DNA from: a bacterium
Lineage (GTDB): Bacteria; Desulfobacterota; Desulfocorpusculales; Desulfocorpusculum
Reading direction: 5' to 3'
NCBI GenBank assembly: GCA_037481695.1
Contig: JBBFLE010000012.1
Coordinates: 59,203-123,202, forward strand
Length of the DNA stretch: 64,000 nt
Of this stretch, positions 17,969-25,572 are shown in pieces (positions within the stretch are counted from its first letter, which is position 1; the number at the start of each line of letters is the position of its first letter). The notes beneath the pieces were generated by a model. It was given only the letters and a program-made list of their open reading frames with translations, was not told the origin of the DNA and did not search any database. A program made the position numbers and the translations under genes.

Positions 17969-18490
17969 CTAGCCCTTATCATCCACTCTCGAATAATGAG
18001 GGCCGTGTACTCTGGAATTGTCTACTCCACAAGAACCCGGCTTGGCATCCCCACGGAAAGCCCCTTTTTCTTTCTCTAGAGCAGCGTTGGCTCTTGCTGG
18101 GGCTGGATTCGCATCTGTTTTAGAGGCCGCAGCGGTTTTCCCAGGGAGCAACCTTCTCACCAGGCCCCTGATTTCCTCCAGGGAGCTTCTCTTGAGAACA
18201 AAGGCTGAGGCCATCTCCGCGTGGGGGTCTCCGGAAAGCCCCTGATGAGCAGTATATATGATTACCGGAAGATCTCTGTTCGAGCTTTTTATCTTCTTCA
18301 AAATATCCCATTCGGGTCGTCTCGAGATGAAGGGATCCATGATCAGGATCTCCGGCTCCAAGAGCGAAGCAGAGGAGATGGCCTCTGCCCCACGGGTGCT
18401 TATCACCACATGGTGACCGTCTTGCGCAAGCTCCTCCCTTAGCAATTGAGCCACCCGGACGTGCTCATCTAGGATCAGAACCCTGGCCAT
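17969..18490 (-). CDS. Orphan response-regulator receiver-domain protein
   Basis: A 173-residue protein. The receiver domain (residues 1-120) begins MARVLILDEHVRVAQLL and has the acidic pair near the N terminus, the phosphoacceptor aspartate in ILIMDPFISRRP, the switch threonine in IIYTAH and the conserved lysine in AFVLKRSS. There is no output domain. The last 50 residues are Ala, Lys and Gly rich and look disordered. It may act through protein contacts, like CheY-type or SpoIIAA-type single-domain regulators. GGAGGTGAA precedes the chosen ATG. No kinase is adjacent. Confidence 0.84.
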   Translation of the reverse strand: MARVLILDEHVRVAQLLREELAQDGHHVVISTRGAEAISSASLLEPEILIMDPFISRRPEWDILKKIKSSNRDLPVIIYTAHQGLSGDPHAEMASAFVLKRSSLEEIRGLVRRLLPGKTAAASKTDANPAPARANAALEKEKGAFRGDAKPGSCGVDNSRVHGPHYSRVDDKG

Positions 18491-18590
18491 GGGCAATTCA
18501 CCTCCGCCGGCCTCGAAAAAAGCCTTATGCACTATTTGATGAAAAGCGCGGAAGTTATTTATTACTCTTGGAGCTCAAGTTCTGTATTGT

Positions 18591-18612
18591 AAATGGGGTC
18601 AAGACCCCATTT
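18591..18612. repeat. 22-base perfect palindrome AAATGGGGTC/GACCCCATTT
   Basis: The arms AAATGGGGTC and GACCCCATTT are separated by AA. The sequence resembles REP-like hairpins that I associate with IS200/Y1-type (RAYT) transposases in related bacteria. No transposase is present in this window, so it would be an orphan copy. The association is from memory and is not tested here. Confidence 0.5.
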
Positions 18613-18859
18613 GGCTTTTCCCAGGACCTTAGAGCACTGACAGGTCAAGACAAAGCATTTGTCCCAGGCTCCTCATCTGTTACATTCCATCTTGGATTGA
18701 TGCTTTATTCAGTCAGGGTTGTTTGCCTACTCTTTACACATCATAAATGGGTGATTGAACCCATCTCGGATGGGGTGGTCCTCCTCCAGCCTTGACTGGC
18801 GCCACAAACCCTTTTTTTCCCCTTTTGAGGAGGTTGATAGTATGTGACACAGGCTATTT

Positions 18860-18973
18860 TTTACCCAAATCAGCTCAAAGCTGATTTGGGTAAATTCTGG
18901 CCAGATCCAGGGGAGGGTATTAGGTTTCAAGAGATTGGCATCTATGTAAAAGGAAGGTGTATCTGATTGTGTC
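18860..18973. repeat. Perfect 16-bp inverted repeat fused to dispersed repeat, copy G
   Basis: TTTACCCAAATCAGCT (18860-18875) and AGCTGATTTGGGTAAA (18879-18894) are perfect complements with loop CAA. Further right, GATTGGCATCTATGTAAAAG and GGAAGGTGTATCTGATT align with the 3' half of copy C. Copies E and F also begin TTTACCC, so the inverted repeat is probably the 5' end of a full-length element. Confidence 0.65.
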
Positions 18974-19402
18974 TCAGGCAGACGGGAAAATCAGCCTGAG
19001 GCTCGTGCGGATATCAATGATCAACTAGGATCCTCAGTTGGAAGCACTTCAAAGGCGTCTTGATGCGTCAGAAGGCAACCATAACATTAACTTCCAAGAT
19101 TTTTGAAGCCCTATGGGGATTTTATCTCTTACAAATGTGGAGCCCCTCAGTGAGCCCAAAAGGGCCGTGAGGCAGCCCTCGGCCCATGGGCAGACATTGG
19201 GCTTTGCCTCGCCCCTTCCAAAAAAAACAAAGAAGGGAGTTGATGACCTTTTTGAGAAGCCAAAGGTTGCCAAGAGAATAAAGCCTGTTTAAGAGCCTAG
19301 TTTCGCATCCCAAGGGGTGATCAATATAGATCAAAAAACTGCAGATCACATGGGTTAGAAAAGACACAAATGTTGGGGTACCAAGCCAAGCCATATGATT
19401 TA

Positions 19403-20008
19403 CTATGCTTGGGGCCTCCACATGAACCAAGTCTGTACACCAATTATCTCCTCTTTAGCTACGGTTTGGAACCCAAATCGCCCGTACAATGGAATGTTTC
19501 TTGGATTGGCGGTCTCCAGAAAACAGCCAACTTGCTCCTTATCGGCCTTGCACACGAGATGGTGCAACAAGCAGGAGCCCAGACCATTGCCTTGCAGGGC
19601 TGGCTCTACCCCCAGGAATTGCAGATAGTAGTGGGGCTCCTTTGGATGTCTCCTTTCTATACTGCTCGACCATTTGAGCCAACGGCCCAAACCGTAAAAG
19701 CCGGTTCTTGTCACAATCTTCAACAACATCCCCAATTGCAAAGGTATGGGAAGCGGGTACACTTTGGGTGGATGGATGACGGCCACGCCTGTGACCCTGT
19801 CCTTTTCTCTTACATGAAGGAGCATTCCCTTGTGTTCACACGCCTTTAGGATCTCGGCAAAGGCTATGGTAAGGCGCTTCACACGCGTCTCAGGTGCAAG
19901 CCCATCAAATATGGCCATTGTCACTGGATCATCCCTGAAGGCTTGCCCAAGGACCAGGGCTGCTTGCTGACAAACATCCTTGGGAATGGGCAAAACTTCT
20001 TTTCCCAT
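19403..20008 (-). CDS. GNAT-family N-acetyltransferase
   Basis: A 201-residue GNAT protein. The acetyl-CoA-binding block is YYLQFLGVEPALQGNGLGSCLLHHL (Q/R-x-x-G-x-G/A motif), followed by GCFLETANPRNIPLYGRFGFQTV, the typical beta5-alpha4 region. The substrate is unknown; the arrangement resembles small-molecule acetyltransferases rather than ribosomal ones. It is monocistronic and divergent from cbiR. Confidence 0.86.
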   Translation of the reverse strand: MGKEVLPIPKDVCQQAALVLGQAFRDDPVTMAIFDGLAPETRVKRLTIAFAEILKACEHKGMLLHVREKDRVTGVAVIHPPKVYPLPIPLQLGMLLKIVTRTGFYGLGRWLKWSSSIERRHPKEPHYYLQFLGVEPALQGNGLGSCLLHHLVCKADKEQVGCFLETANPRNIPLYGRFGFQTVAKEEIIGVQTWFMWRPQA

Positions 20009-20427
20009 GAGGGAACTCTCTCCCTTGGAAGAAAACAGTTTTGTGCTGTACAGTGCAGGTTCTGGCGCGCAAGAAACTGGGCAGATCTAAGCCCCCAGCT
20101 TTTTCCTGGCCACCACCGATGGCCCCGCAGTATATCTAAGATGCTTCCAGTTGTGCCATTGCCGCATCATAACATAAGGGGCATAGCCCATGTGACAATT
20201 GGGGCATTCTGTCGAGATCGAAGAGCCTTGGGATTCCTAAACCCTTAAGAGGGATATGGACCCAAAAAACAATCCCTGAGAAGCCAGCCTGAAGATAAAA
20301 CTCAGTCTGCGTAAAGTTGTGACCGTTTTCAAGGAGATTAAAAGTTGACCCCAGGCTGTTTGACAGGTTTTGGGGCCTGTGGCATCCTCTGGTGAACATG
20401 TACAGAAAGGAACACAGGTAAGAACAC
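20009..20427. other. Divergent intergenic region between GNAT and cbiR genes
   Basis: This stretch of 419 bases holds the promoters of two divergent genes. I looked for a cobalamin riboswitch upstream of cbiR and did not see a convincing B12 box. The only protein-like signal is the short minus-strand cysteine motif at 20136-20240, listed separately. Confidence 0.5.
20136..20240 (-). pseudogene. Short fragment encoding an HGLCPLC-type tail
   Basis: The minus strand reads IPRLFDLDRMPQLSHGLCPLC followed by about 12 residues and a stop. SHGxCPxC tails of this kind end many sensor or response-regulator-like proteins in Desulfobacterota. The upstream frame has no recognisable domain. This is either a gene remnant or a peptide of about 23 residues starting at the ATG at 20207, which lacks a clear ribosome site. 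The call is weak. Confidence 0.35.
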
Positions 20428-21294
20428 TTGGATCGAGCACTCAGCAAGCCAGAAGGCTTTTGTGAAGAGGACCTGCCTTGTCTCAAAGGGAGTTTTCCTT
20501 TCAGGTTGGGGACCAGTTCCTATATCCTTGAGGCTCCAATTCTTCCCAACATAAGATTTCTGGGCCATTACCTGGATGAGGTGGAGCTGGTCCTGTTCCA
20601 AAGCCAGGAGGAGCAGAACCTTCCCACCAAAGGGGAGATACGTGAAATGGCCTGGCTTGCCAGGGATCTGGACCTCAAGTACAACGTGCATCTCCCCACG
20701 GATGTTTTCCTGGCTGATCCCGACTCCAAGGTCAGGGCCGCTTCGGTGGACACCCTGCTGCGGTTTCATGAAAGGACCCTACCCCTGGTCCCCACTGTCT
20801 ACGTCTTACACCTTGAAACTCGCAGTACAAAAGGAGAGAAGATCAGGGACCCAGAGGCCTGGAGCGACAGGATCGCCTCCTCCCTCGATGAGCTCTGGAA
20901 GGGTGGCATGCAGCCCACCATGGTGGCCGTGGAGAATCTGGACTATCCCCCCAGCCAACTTTCTGAATTGGTGCGGAAAAATAACATGTGGTATTGCGTG
21001 GATGTGGGCCACCTGGTGCGCTACAGTATCCAAGTGGAAAAAGAGCTAGATCATTGTATGCACAGATGCGCAATGATCCACCTTCACGGGGTATCAGGGG
21101 AAGTGGATCACCAAAGTCTGGATTTACTGCCTCCTCCTCTGTGGGAGAATCTCTGGAAAAGGCTCTGGGATTTCAAGGGGGGCCTTTCCATAGAGGTCTT
21201 TTCCCTCAAGGACCTGGTCAGCTCCCTGCAAAGAGTCCATGGATGGATGGAATCATGCAGGATTGCAGCAAAAGGGAATTGGTATGAGCCATGA
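20428..21294 (+). CDS. cbiR: CbiR-like cobamide remodelling hydrolase (AP-endonuclease-2/TIM-barrel fold)
   Basis: A 288-residue TIM-barrel protein. Residues from about 25 read FRLGTSSYILEAPILPNI, then VELVLFQS, YNVHLPTD, VLHLET, MVAVENLDYPP, WYCVDVGHLVRY, MIHLHGV and GGLSIEVF. The His/Glu/Asp residues are placed as in xylose-isomerase-like metal enzymes. CbiR is the member of this superfamily that cleaves cobamides for lower-ligand exchange. The overlap with cobU and then cobS strongly supports that reading. The start is a TTG preceded by AGGTAAG; no better start retains the conserved N terminus. Confidence 0.82.
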   Translation: MDRALSKPEGFCEEDLPCLKGSFPFRLGTSSYILEAPILPNIRFLGHYLDEVELVLFQSQEEQNLPTKGEIREMAWLARDLDLKYNVHLPTDVFLADPDSKVRAASVDTLLRFHERTLPLVPTVYVLHLETRSTKGEKIRDPEAWSDRIASSLDELWKGGMQPTMVAVENLDYPPSQLSELVRKNNMWYCVDVGHLVRYSIQVEKELDHCMHRCAMIHLHGVSGEVDHQSLDLLPPPLWENLWKRLWDFKGGLSIEVFSLKDLVSSLQRVHGWMESCRIAAKGNWYEP

Positions 21295-21853
21295 AGCCTC
21301 CAGGCCCATTAAGCTACTTGTGACTGGTGCCTCTCGAAGCGGTAAGAGCAGGTATGCACTGGGCTGGGCCCAGGCCTATGATCCTCCCAGGCTATTTTTG
21401 GCCACGGCAAGACCCTTGGATCAAGAGATGGCCGAGCGCATAAAAAAACACAAGCAAGAAAGGGGCCCAGGCTGGATCACCTGGGAAGAGCCTCTGCTGG
21501 TGCACCAAACATTCCGGAGCCCACCCCCGCAAACACAGGTCCTCCTTATGGATTGTGTGACCCTGTGGCTCAACAACCTGATAATGCAGGGCTTGGAGGA
21601 CCAGGAGATCTTGGAGCGGGGCCGAGACCTCTGTCAGGCCCTGATGGAGTGTCCCAAACCGGCTGCTCTTGTTACCAATGAGGTAGGTTGGGGTATAGTG
21701 CCTGAGAACCCCCTGGGAAGGCGTTTCAGGGATCTTTCAGGGCTCCTGAATCAGATGTTGGCCCGTGTTGTGGACAAAGTTATCCTGATGGTGGCCGGGC
21801 TTCCGGTGGTGGTCAAGCAGGACCTGGATGATTCAGGGATAGGGCAGTGGTAG
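21284..21853 (+). CDS. cobU: Adenosylcobinamide kinase / adenosylcobinamide-phosphate guanylyltransferase
   Basis: A 189-residue CobU/CobP. The P-loop is LLVTGASRSGKSRYA, and later motifs are LLMDCVTLWLNNL and ALVTNEVGWGIVPENPLGRRFRDLSG, the CobU signature. It phosphorylates adenosylcobinamide and attaches GMP in nucleotide-loop assembly. The ATG at 21284 overlaps the end of cbiR by 11 bases, implying coupling; a start at 21239 is possible but would run deeper into cbiR. Confidence 0.93.
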   Translation: MSHEASRPIKLLVTGASRSGKSRYALGWAQAYDPPRLFLATARPLDQEMAERIKKHKQERGPGWITWEEPLLVHQTFRSPPPQTQVLLMDCVTLWLNNLIMQGLEDQEILERGRDLCQALMECPKPAALVTNEVGWGIVPENPLGRRFRDLSGLLNQMLARVVDKVILMVAGLPVVVKQDLDDSGIGQW

Positions 21854-21855
21854 CC

Positions 21856-22584
21856 ATGAAAGGCCTTCTGGATGCGGTTTGTTTTCTTACCATTATTCCC
21901 ATTCCCGGCAGCCGCATGAGACCAGGAGCCGGAAGCCTTGGCTGGTTTCCAGCAGTGGGCCTGCTCCTGGGGGGATTGTGGGGATCTTTTGATCTTGTGG
22001 CAGGCTTTTTTCTGAGCCCAACACTCAGGGCCGCAATGGACGTACTATTCTTGGTGGCCCTGACCGGCGGATTACATCTGGACGGCCTTGCTGATACCGC
22101 AGACGGTTTTTTCAGCAGAAGAGAAAAAGAAGAGGCCCTAAGAATAATGAAGGATAGCCGCATAGGCACCTGGGGGGTGCTGGCCCTCTTCATGGTCCTT
22201 GGGTTAAAGACCCTGGCCATCCTGGATCTGCCACAGCAGGTGCGGTTCCTGAGCCTGGTCCTGGTGCCGGCATATGGCAGGCTTTCCATGCTGGTGGGCC
22301 TGAGGCTCCTGCCGTACGGTCGTGGACAGGAGGGGATCGCCCATGAGCTGCTTTCGGGCTCAGGTGGAATTCACTGGATCTGGTGGACGGGTATTCTCCT
22401 GGCCGCCTCCTTGGCCCTGGGCTGGCCTGAGGTTCTCATTCTTAACCTGGCCTTCGGGGTCATGCTCCTGGGGTGCCTTTGCCTTTACTCCTCCAGGATG
22501 GGCTGTATCACCGGGGACATGGCTGGAGCCCTGGGCGAGATCACCGAGACGGGTATTCTGATTGCCCTGGCCCTGAAGCTCTAA
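21856..22584 (+). CDS. cobS: Adenosylcobinamide-GDP ribazoletransferase (cobalamin-5'-phosphate synthase)
   Basis: A 242-residue polytopic membrane protein that joins AdoCbi-GDP to alpha-ribazole(-phosphate). LTIIPIP near the N terminus, GLHLDGLADTADGFFSRREKEEALRIMKDSRIGTWG (with the conserved acidic D-x-x-x-D residues) and GDMAGALGEITE near the C terminus are diagnostic. The ATG two bases after the cobU stop is chosen; GTG at 21847 is an alternative. With cbiR and cobU it forms a salvage set, and CobT/CobC functions are not in the window. Confidence 0.92.
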   Translation: MKGLLDAVCFLTIIPIPGSRMRPGAGSLGWFPAVGLLLGGLWGSFDLVAGFFLSPTLRAAMDVLFLVALTGGLHLDGLADTADGFFSRREKEEALRIMKDSRIGTWGVLALFMVLGLKTLAILDLPQQVRFLSLVLVPAYGRLSMLVGLRLLPYGRGQEGIAHELLSGSGGIHWIWWTGILLAASLALGWPEVLILNLAFGVMLLGCLCLYSSRMGCITGDMAGALGEITETGILIALALKL

Positions 22585-22594
22585 TGGGGATTAT

Positions 22595-22619
22595 CCCCCA
22601 GCAGCGGTGATTTTGGGGG
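22595..22619. other. Hairpin after cobS
   Basis: CCCCCA (22595-22600) pairs with TGGGGG (22614-22619). A competing small hairpin GGGGA-TTA-TCCCC sits just before it. There is no T run, so an intrinsic terminator is doubtful; it may still mark the convergent junction. Confidence 0.3.
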
Positions 22620-22649
22620 CTACGCCCTCAAGCCTCCGTTAATTCCTGG

Positions 22650-22740
22650 CATTTTCAGGCCTAAACCGAGGAAGGACTCCCATGGGAAAATCTGGCCATG
22701 TATGAATCAATTCATCTCCTGATGAGGTGAAGTTAGCCTG
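22650..22740. repeat. Dispersed intergenic repeat, copy B
   Basis: Shares CATTTTCAGGCC, then GGAAGGA and CCCATGGGAAAA with copy A, and GAATC..TTCATCTC, then GGTGAAG with copy C. It sits in the convergent gap between cobS and the PLP-enzyme gene. Confidence 0.7.
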
Positions 22741-22785
22741 CACTCTCCAATCAATTGATGTGGGCCAACACATCCTCCTGAAAGT

Positions 22786-23751
22786 TCACCAGCTACCGGG
22801 ACTCGGGGAAGAGAAGGGTAGCCTGTCCAAATCCACGTTTCCTCCTGAAAGAATGATTCCTACCCTTTTTCTATCCAGGAGCCTGCCAGAGGATTTGACT
22901 GCCGCCAGGGGCACGGCTCCAGAAGGTTCCACCACCAGCTTCATTCTCTCCCAGATGTGCCTCATGGCCTCCAATATGGCCTCCTCGCTCACAGGAAATA
23001 TGGATTGCACAAGCCTCTGGATTATGGGGAAGGTGAGGCTTCCCAAGGAGGTGCGAAGCCCGTCGGCCACTGTGTCCGGATTCTCGGGAGTAACTATGCG
23101 GCCTTCTCTTAGGGACCTTATGGCATCATCGGCCCTTTGGGGTTCACCGGCCAGGATCTTTGTCTCTGGACTCCTGGCTGATACTGTCAGAGCTGTGCCG
23201 CTGAGCAGACCTCCTCCTCCCACCGGAACTATCACTGCATCCAAGGCTTCCACCTGTTCCAGCAGTTCCAAGGCAGCAGTGCCCTGTCCTGCTATGACCC
23301 TAGGATCATTATAGGGGTGGATGAAGGTGGCACCCGTTTCCCCAAGGAGCCTCTTTAGGGTCTCCTCCCGGGCCTTGAGTGTGGGTTCGCAGTAGGTGAT
23401 TCTAGCCCCATAGCCCTCAACCGCCCTTTTCTTGACCTGAGGGGCATCTGCAGGCATCACAACGTAGCAGGGTATTGCTCTGAGTGCTGCAGCCTTGGCC
23501 AAAGCTGCAGCGTGGTTTCCAGAAGAGTGGGTGGCCACTCCCCTTGATGCCTCCCCCTCCTCCAGTGAAAAGACTGCGTTTGATGCCCCCCTTATCTTGA
23601 AGGAACCCGACCTCTGGAGGTTTTCACACTTGAAAAACATGATGGCCCCGTAAATCCTGTCCAGGCTCTCACAGGTGAAAACAGGGGTGCGGTACACAAA
23701 GGGGGCTATTCGCTCCCTTGCCTCCAGGATCTGGGCCAAACCCAACTGCAT
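22786..23751 (-). CDS. PLP-dependent threonine/serine dehydratase-type enzyme (possibly serine racemase)
   Basis: A 321-residue fold-type II PLP enzyme. The Schiff-base lysine is K52 in SGSFKIRGASNA, the substrate loop is THSSGNHAAALA, and the phosphate-binding loop is VPVGGGGLLSGTAL. It ends with a GIILSGGNVDLD segment. There is no C-terminal ACT domain, so it is a catabolic threonine/serine ammonia-lyase or a serine racemase rather than allosteric IlvA. The ATG at 23751 (with GAGAGG upstream) is chosen; the open frame extends into the upstream tRNA methyltransferase gene without family similarity. Confidence 0.88.
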   Translation of the reverse strand: MQLGLAQILEARERIAPFVYRTPVFTCESLDRIYGAIMFFKCENLQRSGSFKIRGASNAVFSLEEGEASRGVATHSSGNHAAALAKAAALRAIPCYVVMPADAPQVKKRAVEGYGARITYCEPTLKAREETLKRLLGETGATFIHPYNDPRVIAGQGTAALELLEQVEALDAVIVPVGGGGLLSGTALTVSARSPETKILAGEPQRADDAIRSLREGRIVTPENPDTVADGLRTSLGSLTFPIIQRLVQSIFPVSEEAILEAMRHIWERMKLVVEPSGAVPLAAVKSSGRLLDRKRVGIILSGGNVDLDRLPFSSPSPGSW

Positions 23752-23801
23752 GTTTCCTCTCTGGACAAAAAGCCCTGGCCTGCCCTGGGCCTTAACCTTT
23801 C

Positions 23802-24629
23802 TTAGGAGATTTCCGTCTCCTCTTCCAGCACCCTTCTGGCAACAGTTATGAATCCAGTGTGGGCCGTCATTCGGTGCACGGGTCTCACACTCAATCCCTT
23901 CACGTGCCAAGGTCTAAGGAGATTCTCCATGGTTTCCAAATGTGCAAAGCCGCCAGAGTCCAACAAAGCGTCGTGCAAGCTTTTCACCTGCAGGGCATTG
24001 GCCGTGAAGCAAAGAAGAATTCCCCCTGGTCTTAGAGAGAGCTTGACTGCGGGAACAAAGAGCCAGGGCTCTGGCACATCTATGGTGATTCGATCCACAT
24101 TTCTTTCCTGGATGCCCTCCAGGGCATCTGCCAGCTTGATGGTCCACTGGGGGCATTCTCCCAGATAAGATTCCACAGTCTTTTTGGAGGCAAGATGAAA
24201 GTCCTCCCTGATCTCGTAGGATACAAGCTGCCCTGTGGGACCCACGGCCCTGAGCAGGGCCATGGTGAGAGCTCCGTACCCGGTTCCCACCTCCACCACC
24301 TTTGCACCCGGAAAGACATCTGCCCACATCAATATCAGGCCGATGTCTTTGGGATATATGACCTGGGCCTTCCTGGGCATGTTCATTATGATCTGGGCCA
24401 AGGTGGGCCTAAATAACAGCAACAGGCTCCCTCGGGAGGACCTGATCCTGGAGCCCTCCTGCAGGCCTATGATTTGGTCATGCTCCAGGAAGCCATGGTG
24501 GGAATGAAAGCGCTTCCCCCTGGCCAGACGAAACATGAACTCCCGGCCCTTGTGATCCACCAAGAGAACGTGTTCCCCCTCCTTGAGGCGCTGGTCCATG
24601 GCGTTTTCCATGGGCTCTTCAGGTATCAT
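23802..24629 (-). CDS. trmI: tRNA (adenine-58-N1)-methyltransferase, TrmI family
   Basis: A class I SAM methyltransferase of 275 residues. The N-terminal beta domain (about residues 15-95) reads EGEHVLLVDHKGREFMFRL, and RPTLAQIIMNMPRKAQVIYPKD leads into the Rossmann domain. The SAM motif is VVEVGTGYGALTMALL, followed by SYEIREDF and the DRITIDVPEPW active-site strand. It methylates A58 of tRNA T-loops. The start with GGAG upstream (24629) is preferred; ATGs at 24611 and 24599 are alternatives. Confidence 0.88.
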   Translation of the reverse strand: MIPEEPMENAMDQRLKEGEHVLLVDHKGREFMFRLARGKRFHSHHGFLEHDQIIGLQEGSRIRSSRGSLLLLFRPTLAQIIMNMPRKAQVIYPKDIGLILMWADVFPGAKVVEVGTGYGALTMALLRAVGPTGQLVSYEIREDFHLASKKTVESYLGECPQWTIKLADALEGIQERNVDRITIDVPEPWLFVPAVKLSLRPGGILLCFTANALQVKSLHDALLDSGGFAHLETMENLLRPWHVKGLSVRPVHRMTAHTGFITVARRVLEEETEIS

Positions 24630-24783
24630 CCAGAGGCTCCAAATTCTGTGCAGCCGGGCACTTGTGCCTGTGCCAGAAAGTAAGCCAACTTGCTCCAAGG
24701 CAGTGGGTGAAATCTGGTGTATTGACCTTGGGGCAACCAAATCAAAAACGCCCGGGACTCCTGTACCGGGCGCACACTTGAGC

Positions 24784-24870
24784 TGGTGCCGAAGAGGGGA
24801 CTCGAACCCCTACGGGCGTAGCCCACCACCCCCTCAAGATGGCGTGTCTACCAGTTTCCACCACTTCGGC
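24784..24870 (-). tRNA. tRNA-Leu (anticodon GAG)
   Basis: On the minus strand, the acceptor stem GCCGAAG pairs with CTTCGGC. The anticodon stem is CCATC/GGTGG with loop TTGAGGG (anticodon GAG). A long variable arm is present, GGTTCGAGTCC forms the T arm, and CCA is encoded. It lies just downstream of secG, the same order as the secG-leuU pair of E. coli, whose tRNA also has anticodon GAG. Confidence 0.95.
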
Positions 24871-24952
24871 AACTTCTTTTTGATCATATCAAATCACCGC
24901 CCTTCCATTCAAGCTTCAAACCTGGGCGGAGGTTTCCAATCACCATCCCATG

Positions 24953-25294
24953 TCATTTCTCCGGGGCCTTCTCCGGCACGGCCGGCACCTTGGAATCTGG
25001 GGTTTCCTGAACAGGAGCCTGAGTAGCAGGTGCTGTTTCTTCCATAACAGACTTGGCAGTGGGCCTGGCAAAGAAGTTTCCGGCAATGAGAACCGAGGTA
25101 AGCATGAATATTCCTGCCATGATTGCCGTGAGTTTGCCCAAGAATGTCCCCGGACCTGCACTTCCAAAAAGCGCCTGGGAACTCCCACCCCCGAACACCG
25201 CCCCTATGTCAGAGCCTTTGCCGGTCTGCAGAAGTACCACCAAGATGAGAAAGATGCATACAAGCACATGAATTATGGCCACAGCCGTGTACAT
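24953..25294 (-). CDS. secG: Preprotein translocase subunit SecG
   Basis: A 113-residue inner-membrane subunit of SecYEG. Two hydrophobic helices (about residues 3-22 and 52-72) flank the conserved LLQTGKGSDIGAVFGGGSSQALFGS loop. The C-terminal tail is Pro, Ala and Glu rich and cytoplasmic or disordered. The second of two consecutive ATGs is chosen for its five-base spacing from GGAGG. It is downstream of tpiA on the same strand, the common pgk-tpiA-secG order. Confidence 0.95.
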   Translation of the reverse strand: MYTAVAIIHVLVCIFLILVVLLQTGKGSDIGAVFGGGSSQALFGSAGPGTFLGKLTAIMAGIFMLTSVLIAGNFFARPTAKSVMEETAPATQAPVQETPDSKVPAVPEKAPEK

Positions 25295-25343
25295 CATTAC
25301 CTCCCACGCCTGTCTTAGCAGGGCAGGCCTTTTTCAGGGCTTT

Positions 25344-25373
25344 TATAAAGGGCTAACATTGCTTGCTTCTCAA
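25344..25373 (-). promoter_or_regulatory. Possible sigma-70-type promoter for secG
   Basis: On the minus strand, TTGAGA (25373-25368) and TTTATA (25349-25344) are separated by 18 bases. They lie about 50 bases upstream of the secG ATG in the 275-base gap after tpiA. A 14-base palindrome CCATAGATCTATGG (25377-25390) lies immediately upstream. The match is imperfect and the call tentative. Confidence 0.3.
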
Positions 25374-25572
25374 GGCCCATAGATCTATGGCCCTGAAAAA
25401 GACTCAACCTCCGCCCCTGGTCAATATAGAAGCAACCATTCACTTCCGTCAATTTTACACCCGGCTCTATTCTCGCGCCAGATGCCATTTGGTTTCCCAG
25501 AAATGGCAGGCTTTCTCTGACCCAGAGCCTCGGGGCAAGAGGACCTTCCAGCCTGGATCAGGAGGACAGAAG

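Larger units (their letters stand above)
18491..19402. other. Long intergenic region (about 0.9 kb) with repeats, no convincing gene
   Basis: No open frame here has a ribosome site together with family-like protein sequence. It holds a 22-base palindrome (18591-18612), a perfect 16-bp inverted repeat joined to a degenerate copy of the dispersed repeat (18860-18973), and a G+C-rich hairpin (19162-19185, GGGCCG/CGGCCC with an inner AGG/CCT). It resembles a graveyard of small mobile or structural repeats. Confidence 0.65.

Noticed and set aside
19370..19849. Plus-strand open frame
   Set aside because: It is antisense to the GNAT gene, whose acetyl-CoA motif is clear.
20009..20427. Cobalamin riboswitch upstream of cbiR
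   Set aside because: Searched for by eye because of the cobamide genes; no convincing B12 box or supporting helices were visible.
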